Assembly: GCA_023300065.1 (NCBI GenBank)
Contig: JALZWJ010000220.1
Location: 1-5,365 of the forward strand
Source of the DNA: Akkermansiaceae bacterium
GTDB taxonomy: Bacteria > Verrucomicrobiota > Verrucomicrobiia > Verrucomicrobiales > Akkermansiaceae
Length of the DNA: 5,365 nucleotides
Direction: 5' to 3'
Every line of letters begins with the position of its first letter. The stretch's first letter is position 1. Below are positions 1-5,365 of the stretch, one piece after another. The notes beneath the pieces are model-generated. The model searched no databases. It saw only the letters and a program-made list of their open reading frames with translations, and had not been told where the DNA came from. Position numbers and translations under genes: made by a program.

Positions 1-45
1 CAAATGCTCCCATGCGCGAATACGTGTGCACCCTCAAAAAAAACA

Positions 46-1128
46 ATGAACCTCTGTAAAAAAACACCACTCCTCGCTGCCACGCTTCTCCCGCTCACCG
101 CATTTTCTCAGACTCTCGTTTTTAATACTGGTTTCGATTACCCAAATGGCGCCCCCGCAATTGACGAACTCGCGGATGACCTCGACGGAGCCGAGGGCCA
201 AATCGGGACCTTTTCTGGCTTCCTCCCACTCGGGGAAGGTGGTTTAGGTGGCGAACAAGTCATCACCCTTAGAGCGACTAACGAGGACCCACCTAACACC
301 TACCTTGTCGCAGATCGGGCCACCGCTGATTTTGCCTTCTCGGCAGTGTTCGCCGCCCCCATCGAGATCATCAACGCAAATATCTCCTTTCAAATCGCAA
401 CGAGCAGGACTGGCCCCGACCACAACAAAGATAACGAAATCATCGGATTCTCAGCGAGTGGAGAAGAGGTCTTTCACCTCTGGGTTTCTGCTAGAAACGA
501 CGCTGAGCCTGATGGATTACGACTTGGATTCGAAAGCAGCGATACCGAAGGCATTCAGTGGAATATCCCGACTTCTTTCGGAGCCGATGCCAGCGGAGAC
601 ATCGGTTTCTTTAACGGAGATGTCGAGGACTCGACCATCAACTTGCCATCCACGTTTCGCCTTGCACTCGGCGCGAACGGTTTTCAAATTAATTTTAGTT
701 CTGGCGGCTTGGGCGGTTCAGGTGGCGATTCCCTAGGCCTCTACCAGAGTAGAAACATCTCATACAACGGAACAGGCACCGACCTCGCCCGCATCGAATT
801 CCGCGGACAAGGCGGCGACAACAACGATCTCCGCGGAGGCTTCTGGCTCGATGATCTCACGGCAAACGGCGTACTCGTCCCCGAACCACCCTTTGTCCTT
901 AGAATTACGGATTACGACTTTAATCCAGAAACTCGGAGCAGCACCGTCCGCTTCACCTCCGAAGAAAATATTCGCTACCGCGCCTCACGTTCAACTGACC
1001 TCCTCACCTGGGAACCCATCAGCGCCGTGATGGTGAGAGTTGGTTCAGAAACCACATTTACCGACTCCAACATCCCTGCTGATGTCACCAAGCGCTTTTA
1101 CCGAGTGGAAGAAGAAGTTCCTAATTAG
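46..1128 (+). CDS. Secreted protein with lectin-like body and verrucomicrobial C-terminal module, function unknown
   Basis: Encodes 360 residues. I chose the start at 46 because it places a typical signal peptide at the N-terminus: two lysines (5-6), a hydrophobic stretch (about 8-20) and a likely cleavage after A-F-S (19-21). An in-frame ATG at 4 would add 14 polar residues before it. No Shine-Dalgarno sequence is visible before 46. The mature body (about 22-275) is rich in Gly, Asp and Asn and in alternating beta-strand patterns, and it ends in 'GFWLDDLTANG' (265-275). Similar endings close jelly-roll, lectin-like domains in exported proteins of Planctomycetes and Verrucomicrobia. After a proline-rich linker (P279, P281, P282), residues 284-360 form a small beta-rich module with 'S-T-D-L-L-T-W' (316-322) and a terminal 'FYRVEEE'. 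There is no C-terminal hydrophobic helix or basic tail, so it is not a classical PEP-CTERM protein. Catalytic residues are not recognisable. Extracellular carbohydrate binding or surface attachment is inference only. Confidence 0.8.
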   Translation: MNLCKKTPLLAATLLPLTAFSQTLVFNTGFDYPNGAPAIDELADDLDGAEGQIGTFSGFLPLGEGGLGGEQVITLRATNEDPPNTYLVADRATADFAFSAVFAAPIEIINANISFQIATSRTGPDHNKDNEIIGFSASGEEVFHLWVSARNDAEPDGLRLGFESSDTEGIQWNIPTSFGADASGDIGFFNGDVEDSTINLPSTFRLALGANGFQINFSSGGLGGSGGDSLGLYQSRNISYNGTGTDLARIEFRGQGGDNNDLRGGFWLDDLTANGVLVPEPPFVLRITDYDFNPETRSSTVRFTSEENIRYRASRSTDLLTWEPISAVMVRVGSETTFTDSNIPADVTKRFYRVEEEVPN

Positions 1129-1143
1129 ATCACAGATCTTTTT
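1127..1143 (+). terminator. Weak candidate intrinsic terminator after the first gene
   Basis: AGATC (1127-1131) pairs perfectly with GATCT (1135-1139) around a 3-base loop, and five T residues follow (1139-1143, the first shared with the stem). The hairpin overlaps the last two bases of the stop codon. The position suits a terminator, but a 5-bp stem with only two G-C pairs is weak, so it may be chance. Confidence 0.28.
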
Positions 1144-1154
1144 GTTCGGGAGTA

Positions 1155-1181
1155 AATTGCCCAATTAAGCTTCAAGCAATT
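1155..1181. repeat. Short inverted repeat AATTGC / GCAATT
   Basis: AATTGC (1155-1160) and GCAATT (1176-1181) are perfect inverted copies around 15 bases that include the palindrome AAGCTT (1167-1172). No T-tract follows, so it is a poor terminator. It could be a protein-binding site or chance in AT-rich DNA. Confidence 0.3.
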
Positions 1182-1276
1182 CGAGTTCTTCACCTCCAAC
1201 CATCTAGTAAAGTTACCCGATCTGATTATGAGACAATTCCCTTTCCCAAAGAGCCCTCAAAAGAACGGCAGGATTC

Positions 1277-1322
1277 ACCTCACGTGAAATTCGTAAATAT
1301 CGCCACAGACCTCACGAAATTC
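1277..1322 (+). repeat. Imperfect direct repeat, ACCTCACG-(TG)-AAATTC, across a promoter
   Basis: ACCTCACG occurs at 1277-1284 and again at 1309-1316. Each copy is followed by AAATTC, directly in the second copy (1317-1322) and after an extra TG in the first (1287-1292). That gives 14 matching bases per copy at a 32-base start-to-start distance, about three helical turns. The first copy also contains the inverted repeat TTCAC (1274-1278) / GTGAA (1284-1288). The second copy fills the spacer of the promoter candidate at 1302-1330. This arrangement fits a regulator binding site, but that function is inferred. Confidence 0.45.
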
Positions 1323-1330
1323 CCTATAAT
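1302..1330 (+). promoter_or_regulatory. Candidate sigma-70-type promoter for the beta-helix gene
   Basis: A perfect consensus -10 box TATAAT lies at 1325-1330. With a 17-base spacer the -35 hexamer would be GCCACA (1302-1307), which matches only the last three bases of TTGACA. A strong -10 with a poor -35 suggests an activator-dependent or weak promoter. Transcription would begin near 1337, roughly 105 bases before the start codon at 1443. The second copy of the direct repeat (1309-1322) lies between the two boxes. Confidence 0.45.
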
Positions 1331-1432
1331 TTTTGGGTATATCTCACACAAAAAACAGGAATCCACTTCGAGCCTTAGATCGGCATCAAAAATTATTTTC
1401 AAACAAATTGCTATTTGCATGTAGCTAATGCT

Positions 1433-1440
1433 AAGGGAAG
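1433..1440 (+). promoter_or_regulatory. Ribosome binding site that selects the start at 1443
   Basis: The purine run AAGGGAAG ends two bases before the ATG at 1443, with the AAGGGA core four bases from it. An in-frame ATG at 1428 would put this motif inside the coding sequence and has no such motif before it. The 1443 start also gives the better signal peptide. It is the only convincing Shine-Dalgarno site among the four genes here. Confidence 0.5.
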
Positions 1441-1442
1441 AA

Positions 1443-3896
1443 ATGCATTTAAACAAGTTCACGTCGATTTTACCTCTTCTGGTATTCTTCTCCGTGTTTG
1501 GATTCCTATTTCAGGTTGTCGAGGCTGAAAACTCAATCTGCGCCACTACTTTTCAGGAAGGTCCAGCGATAGAAACTAGCTCGGAAATGTTTCCTCAGCC
1601 GTTCGTCACCGTGGCTTCGACCAGTGATTCCGACATCAAAATTGCAGTCGATCAAATAACGGCAGCCGATGGCGGCACGCTTTATTTCCCAGCCGGGACG
1701 TATGTATTACAGAGAAATCCTTCGAGCGTCTTTAATTCAGTCGAAACTCGTCTGTATTTCGACGGAATGAATGAGCTTAAGATCATCGGTGATGGGGCTG
1801 CTACCATTTTAGAAATCGCTCCGGACTTAGCTAATTTTTATGGGAGCCAAGTCAGAAACATCAACATCGAGAATACCGAACGGGTCGAGATTTCTCATTT
1901 AAACCTCCAGGGCCAGAGAGATCTTTTTGCACCGCCAGGATTCCCAAAAACAGGCGAGTTTGAATGGGCGAAATCCCAAACACCTCTCATTCAAAATATT
2001 GTTGGCGATCTCTCTCAGCAATCTAATATTTTCATTCGCAATGTTCATGGCGAGACTTACTTACATGACCTTATCTTAAGGCACGCCGGAGGCGATGGTA
2101 TCAATATCGCAGATGCGACGAATATAATAATCGAGAACAACGATATCGATGACATGGGGCGAAATGGAGTTACGATTGGCGGAGAAAGAACAAGTAGTCT
2201 CGCAACGACTGAACGAAGCGTAAATGTCCTAATTCAACACAACTATTTTGGATCTTCGATTGACACGCAGCAGGTAGATATCGAACAGCATTCCGATTCC
2301 CCCTATCAAGGAGGGATCGATTTCCTAAATAGCAACATTCGGGTAAAACATAATTTCTTCGAAAAAATAGCACCCGAAGACCTAATCGACAGAGAGCAAT
2401 TCGCGATGACTTTCTCCCTGTCTAACATGGTTGAATTTAGTCACAACATTGTGAACGGAAACCCAGTTTCTGGAATTCACGCCTCCAATGTCCGAATCCT
2501 CAATAACACTGGGATCGGAGGGATGCGTTTCCACCGAGACAACACTTCTCTTTTAGTTGAGAATAACATTTTCGATATGAAACCGTTAGCCCGACGTAAT
2601 TGGCCTTCTTTTAACAACGGAGGAATCAACATTATGGAAACAGGGACAAGCAACGTCCCCCTGTTTGTATTTCGAGGAAACACCCTATATAGCGACGGGA
2701 TCAAATGGCCTATTCATTTACATAACGTCATTAACTCCTACATAGAAAACAACGTCTTCCTCACCACCGGCGAGACTGACTCAGTGAGAGTAACAGCCGA
2801 CCGAACTGATGCTAGTATTAATTTTTCAGATAACGGAATTGCTAATTTAAGTAAATTCTCAAGACCTGATTTTAGCCTTATTGAGACTTCAGACAGCGCC
2901 GAAAACTGCAATTTCTTGGAGCCTGTTTTTTGGGTAGAGCATCGTAACACCGTGGCAAATTACCCTGAGAGTGGAAGCGAGCTCCAATCGAATGATGTAA
3001 GCTCAAAACAGTGGCTCTCAGATGCTATTAGCTACCAGCGGCTGAGAAATAACGGTAAGATCAGCTGGCGTGTGCCGGCAACCGACAAATCCGTAATGGT
3101 GGGGCTGCAGTCAGAAAACACAGACCAAAGACAGGATGGCTACGAATTTGGAATTTACACCTATCAGGCAGGAAGTGTCTACATCGTTGAAAATGGGAAG
3201 CTTGGGTCTCGTATTGGAAGCTTTCAAGCCAATGACCAATTCTCAATGGAACGAGCTAATGGATTTGTCACATACAAACAAAATGGGACTATCATTGGCT
3301 TCTCAGCCCATGAAAACCATGATGTCTTGATGGCAGATTCCGCTATCGCTACGACTGGCGGTCGAATCACGGATTGTTGGACATCGAATTTCAATCCCCC
3401 ATCAACACCTGTTCAGTGGAAAAATCAAATTAACACCATCGCTGTCTACCCGCCAGATGTTGGGAGCGATATTAAGGTCCAGCCCCCAACCAGTAGTATT
3501 TGGAATTTCGACGCAGTTAGCACCCGACACCTTCAGGGCGACGGGGCAGTGAGTTGGCAAGTTGCGGGGGCGGATGTGACTGCCGCGGTGGGTTTACAGC
3601 AAGACAATACATCAAGAAGATTAGATGATATGGAATACGGAATTTACACCTACAGGAGTGGTTACTATTTCATTATTGAAAACGGGGTCTTGGGCGAACG
3701 AATTGGGTCATTTTTGACCAATGATGTATTTGAAATCGAGCGCATCGATGGAGTTGTAAGATACATCCATAACGGGGTCCTGGTCCATACGTCAACCAAG
3801 GTAAACTCCCAGCCACTCATGGTTGACGTCGCCTTTGTTCGTCCCGGAGGACGGATTAAGAATGCAACCTCTTGGGGGTTCACGAAATCTCCCTAG
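1443..3896 (+). CDS. Secreted pectate-lyase-like beta-helix protein with two tandem lectin-like (SPRY/concanavalin-like) modules
   Basis: Encodes 817 residues from the start at 1443; a start at 1428 would add five. Residues 1-28 form a signal peptide with a long hydrophobic core and a V-E-A cleavage site. The next part opens like the pectate_lyase_3 family: 'DIKIAVDQI' leads into 'GGTLYFPAGTY' (77-87). From about 60 to 445 short beta-strand repeats rich in Asn, Ile and Val recur, such as 'NIIIENNDI', 'NGVTIGG' and 'YIENNVF', as expected for a right-handed parallel beta-helix. Residues 214-222 (HAGGDGINI) and 239-247 (GRNGVTIGG) resemble the conserved turns of polysaccharide lyases, epimerases and glycosidases of this fold, but I cannot assign a catalytic set. 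Residues 495-655 and 657-817 are two copies of one beta-sandwich-like module. Only three cysteines are present (33, 489, 645). The likely role is binding or cleaving an extracellular polysaccharide; the substrate is unknown. The gene is more AT-rich than its neighbours, suggesting acquisition. A tail-fibre-like or adhesin role is a less likely alternative. Confidence 0.85.
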   Translation: MHLNKFTSILPLLVFFSVFGFLFQVVEAENSICATTFQEGPAIETSSEMFPQPFVTVASTSDSDIKIAVDQITAADGGTLYFPAGTYVLQRNPSSVFNSVETRLYFDGMNELKIIGDGAATILEIAPDLANFYGSQVRNINIENTERVEISHLNLQGQRDLFAPPGFPKTGEFEWAKSQTPLIQNIVGDLSQQSNIFIRNVHGETYLHDLILRHAGGDGINIADATNIIIENNDIDDMGRNGVTIGGERTSSLATTERSVNVLIQHNYFGSSIDTQQVDIEQHSDSPYQGGIDFLNSNIRVKHNFFEKIAPEDLIDREQFAMTFSLSNMVEFSHNIVNGNPVSGIHASNVRILNNTGIGGMRFHRDNTSLLVENNIFDMKPLARRNWPSFNNGGINIMETGTSNVPLFVFRGNTLYSDGIKWPIHLHNVINSYIENNVFLTTGETDSVRVTADRTDASINFSDNGIANLSKFSRPDFSLIETSDSAENCNFLEPVFWVEHRNTVANYPESGSELQSNDVSSKQWLSDAISYQRLRNNGKISWRVPATDKSVMVGLQSENTDQRQDGYEFGIYTYQAGSVYIVENGKLGSRIGSFQANDQFSMERANGFVTYKQNGTIIGFSAHENHDVLMADSAIATTGGRITDCWTSNFNPPSTPVQWKNQINTIAVYPPDVGSDIKVQPPTSSIWNFDAVSTRHLQGDGAVSWQVAGADVTAAVGLQQDNTSRRLDDMEYGIYTYRSGYYFIIENGVLGERIGSFLTNDVFEIERIDGVVRYIHNGVLVHTSTKVNSQPLMVDVAFVRPGGRIKNATSWGFTKSP
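2925..3893 (+). repeat. Two tandem copies of a ~162-residue lectin-like module inside the beta-helix gene
   Basis: Copy 1 covers 2925-3410 and copy 2 covers 3411-3893. Anchors line up throughout: W497 with W659, 'FGIYTY' (569-574) with 'YGIYTY' (732-737), 'ENGKLGSRIGSF' with 'ENGVLGERIGSF', then a 'Y..NG' turn and a closing 'GGRI'. Counting by hand I find about 66 identical positions over about 148 aligned, roughly 45 percent. At DNA level only short stretches match, for example GGAATTTACACCTA, so the duplication is old or came from recombination of diverged copies. The pattern (a G-S-W strand, 'VGL...NT', 'GIYTY..G..YI.ENG', 'GSF...D.F.+ER') resembles concanavalin/SPRY-like domains on bacterial surface proteins, which suggests ligand binding. 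Confidence 0.8.
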
Positions 3897-3949
3897 TTCA
3901 ATTAGCGAACGACGTCTTAATGACTCGGAGAAGTTTTCATTCGCACTTT

Positions 3950-3974
3950 CTCTCACAGATCGCTTCACTGAGAG
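3950..3974 (+). promoter_or_regulatory. Inverted repeat directly upstream of the DUF5069 start codon
   Basis: CTCTCA (3950-3955) pairs perfectly with TGAGAG (3969-3974) around a 13-base loop, and the ATG follows at 3976. No T-tract follows, so it is not an intrinsic terminator. A 6-bp stem next to the start codon could affect translation or be an operator half-site pair. The remaining bases of the 3897-3975 gap show no clear promoter. Confidence 0.3.
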
Positions 3975-3975
3975 C

Positions 3976-4404
3976 ATGTCAGAGGATTACCAATTACCAC
4001 GCTCCGCTCGCGACGAACTCGAAGGAATCGTCTACCTCCCTCGTCTTCTCGATAAAGCACGCCTCCATCACGGCGGCAAGCTCCACCCGGACTACCACGC
4101 CAACCTCGGCATAGGGATGGATCTCTGGACCTGCCAGTTCCTCGGCGTCGATTACACAGACCTCGCCGCGCAGGTCATCGCCGGCGCGACCGACGAAGAT
4201 GCCCTCGCTTGGGCTCAAGAAAATGGGACGACTCGCCCCGATTTTGAAAAGTCCTGGTTCTGCGCTTACGTGAAAACCCGCGGCTTCCGCGACGACATGT
4301 CCGCACGCCTCGCTGAGCGTAAGAAGGACGACCCTAGAACCGACCGCGACGACATCCTTTGCTTCATGGACTACATCGAAGTCGATGAAGGCCGCACCAT
4401 TTAA
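3976..4404 (+). CDS. DUF5069 domain-containing protein
   Basis: Encodes 142 residues, close to the usual size of this small family. The N-terminal motif 'PRSARDELEGIVYLPRLLDK' (8-27) is the family signature: a 'PRS.R..L.G...L.R..DKAR' helix. It is followed by the middle segment 'GMDLWTCQFLGVD' (47-59) and then 'AGATDEDALAWAQENG'. No signal peptide or membrane segment is visible, so the protein should be cytoplasmic. Function is not known, and I see no catalytic motif. The frame stays open back to 3823, but a start there would overlap the 3' end of the upstream gene by 74 bases and add 51 residues unlike the family, so I prefer 3976. No Shine-Dalgarno motif precedes it. Its stop is 12 bases before the fumarase start, which suggests one transcript. 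Codon choice is GC-rich like the fumarase gene and unlike the upstream gene. Confidence 0.85.
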   Translation: MSEDYQLPRSARDELEGIVYLPRLLDKARLHHGGKLHPDYHANLGIGMDLWTCQFLGVDYTDLAAQVIAGATDEDALAWAQENGTTRPDFEKSWFCAYVKTRGFRDDMSARLAERKKDDPRTDRDDILCFMDYIEVDEGRTI

Positions 4405-4416
4405 TCACACATCATC

Positions 4417-5365
4417 ATGAGCGACTTCCATTACCAAGAGCCCTTCCCCCTCGGCCCCGACCCCACCGAATACGAGAAAATCTCCACCGACTTCATCACC
4501 ACCACCGAGTTTGAAGGGCAAGAGATTCTTAAGATCGATCCACAGGCCCTGAGCTTACTTTCCAATGAGGCCATCAAGGCCATCTCGTTCAAGCTTCGTA
4601 CTTCGCATCTTAAGCAAGTCGCAGCCATCCTTGATGACCCAGAAGCGACCGAAAATGACCGCATGGTCGCACTCATGCTTCTCAAAAATGCCACCATCGC
4701 GGTGAACGGGATCCTCCCCGGCTGCCAAGACACCGGCACCGCCATTGTGATGGGTAAAAAAGGTGAACGCGTCTTCACCGGCGTCGATGATGCCGAAGCC
4801 CTCTCGGCCGGCATTCACAAAACCTATCAGGAAGAAAACCTCCGCTACTCGCAGGTCTCTCCAAAAACGATGTATGAGGAGATCAATACAAAGACAAACC
4901 TGCCCGCTCAGATCGATCTCTACGCCACTCCAGGCGCAGAATATAAATTCCTCTTTATGACGAAGGGCGGCGGCTCAGCCAACAAGTCCTTCCTCTACCA
5001 GCAGACCAAGTCTCTCCTTAATCCCGAGAGCCTCATGGAATTCTGTATCGAAAAAATGCGCAGCATTGGCACCTCTGCCTGCCCGCCTTATCACCTCGCC
5101 TTCGTGATCGGCGGAACTTCAGCCGAGGCCTGCCTCAAAACAGTCAAGCTCGCCTCCGCCCGATCGCTCGATGAACTCCCGACCGAGGGGAATGAACACG
5201 GGCAAGCCTTCCGCGACCTCGACCTCGAGGCAAAGCTCCTCGACGCCGCTCGCAAAATCGGAATCGGCGCACAGTTCGGCGGCAAATACTTCGCGCACGA
5301 TGTCCGCGTCATCCGCCTCCCCCGTCACGGTGCTTCCTGCCCCGTCGGCCTCGGTGTCTCATGCT
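4417..5365 (+). CDS. fumA: Class I fumarate hydratase (4Fe-4S), N-terminal part, cut by window end
   Basis: The frame is open from ATG 4417 to the window edge: 316 codons, where Escherichia coli FumA has 548 residues, so the C-terminal domain lies outside. The enzyme interconverts fumarate and L-malate in the TCA cycle in the cytoplasm, with an oxygen-sensitive [4Fe-4S] cluster as Lewis acid. From memory, the sequence follows E. coli FumA closely: 'FHYQEPFPL' near the start, 'EFEGQEIL', '[10 protein letters not shown]' (102-111), '[11 protein letters not shown]', '[10 protein letters not shown]', 'GTSACPPYH', 'FVIGGTSAE', '[16 protein letters not shown]', '[12 protein letters not shown]' and '[12 protein letters not shown]'. 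The three cluster ligands of E. coli (C105, C224, C318) correspond to C103, C222 and C316 here; C316 is the last complete codon. The symbol refers to the family; fumB would be equally valid. No Shine-Dalgarno is visible, and the gene probably depends on co-transcription with the DUF5069 gene. Confidence 0.97.
   Translation, partial: MSDFHYQEPFPLGPDPTEYEKISTDFITTTEFEGQEILKIDPQALSLLSNEAIKAISFKLRTSHLKQVAAILDDPEATENDRMVALMLLKNATIAVNGILPGCQDTGTAIVMGKKGERVFTGVDDAEALSAGIHKTYQEENLRYSQVSPKTMYEEINTKTNLPAQIDLYATPGAEYKFLFMTKGGGSANKSFLYQQTKSLLNPESLMEFCIEKMRSIGTSACPPYHLAFVIGGTSAEACLKTVKLASARSLDELPTEGNEHGQAFRDLDLEAKLLDAARKIGIGAQFGGKYFAHDVRVIRLPRHGASCPVGLGVSC

Larger units (their letters stand above)
1129..1442. 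other. AT-rich intergenic region upstream of the beta-helix gene
   Basis: No supportable gene lies in these roughly 310 bases. A 60-codon reverse ORF reading across the region and into the next gene has no recognisable content. The stretch holds the weak terminator at its left end, an inverted repeat (1155-1181), an imperfect direct repeat (1277-1322), a promoter candidate (1302-1330) and a ribosome binding site (1433-1440). If transcription starts near 1337, the 5' leader would be about 105 bases. The leader is A/T-rich and contains one small possible hairpin, CAAAT (1404-1408) with ATTTG (1413-1417) around a 4-base loop. I recognise no riboswitch. Confidence 0.7.

Noticed and set aside
4..45. 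Upstream ATG at position 4 for the first gene
   Set aside because: It would put 14 polar residues before a signal peptide that starts properly at 46. The region is also at the window edge, so upstream context cannot be judged.
248..736. 162-codon + strand ORF in another frame inside the first gene
   Set aside because: It lies wholly within a gene with a clear signal peptide and family-like C-terminus. Its translation is Ser/Pro/Arg-rich low-complexity sequence typical of a shadow frame.
1155..1181. Inverted repeat as a terminator of the first gene
   Set aside because: The stem is AT-rich, the loop is 15 bases, and no T-tract follows. I list it only as a repeat.
1280..1462. 60-codon reverse ORF across the intergenic region
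   Set aside because: It overlaps the start of the beta-helix gene and the promoter candidate. Its composition is what AT-rich DNA gives by chance, and no family motif is visible.
2925..3893. Possible mobile element or recent DNA duplication
   Set aside because: The two copies are clear at protein level but have only short identical DNA stretches. There is no transposase, terminal inverted repeat or target duplication, so this is an old domain duplication.
3823..3975. N-terminal extension of the DUF5069 gene to an ATG at 3823
   Set aside because: It would overlap the upstream coding sequence by 74 bases, and the extra 51 residues do not resemble the family, whose signature begins just after the ATG at 3976.
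4431..4818. Reverse-strand ORFs of 127 and 87 codons opposite the fumarase gene
   Set aside because: The + strand here encodes unmistakable class I fumarase motifs. The reverse frames are antisense shadows of GC-rich codons.

Overview
The window looks like chromosomal DNA from a member of the Verrucomicrobiota. This rests on two things. The DUF5069-type protein belongs to a family I know mainly from that phylum and its relatives. The first gene ends in a short C-terminal module (a 'S-T-D-L-L-T-W' turn, then 'T-F-T-D' and a final 'F-Y-R-V') that is common on secreted verrucomicrobial proteins. The assignment is an inference from protein style; no rRNA or other marker gene is present.

Layout, all on the + strand: (1) 46-1128, a secreted protein of about 360 residues with a lectin-like, glycine- and aspartate-rich body and the verrucomicrobial C-terminal module; (2) 1129-1442, an AT-rich intergenic stretch with a good -10 box, an imperfect direct repeat across the promoter, and small inverted repeats; (3) 1443-3896, a large secreted protein with a pectate-lyase-like right-handed beta-helix followed by two tandem copies of a concanavalin/SPRY-like module; (4) 3976-4404, a DUF5069-family cytoplasmic protein of unknown function; (5) 4417 to the window end, the N-terminal 316 residues of a class I (4Fe-4S) fumarate hydratase, with all three expected cluster cysteines visible.

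The window falls into two functional halves. The left half encodes two exported proteins that probably act on, or bind, extracellular polysaccharide. The beta-helix gene is visibly more AT-rich than its neighbours and has its own promoter and the only convincing Shine-Dalgarno site in the window, so it looks like an accessory, possibly transferred, gene. The right half is GC-richer housekeeping sequence: the DUF5069 gene and the fumarase gene are 12 bases apart and probably co-transcribed.

I see no tRNA, rRNA, CRISPR array, transposase, insertion-sequence end or phage gene. Nothing here is clearly a new system. The most interesting points are the architecture of the beta-helix protein, the repeat placed over its promoter, and the DUF5069-fumarase pairing.
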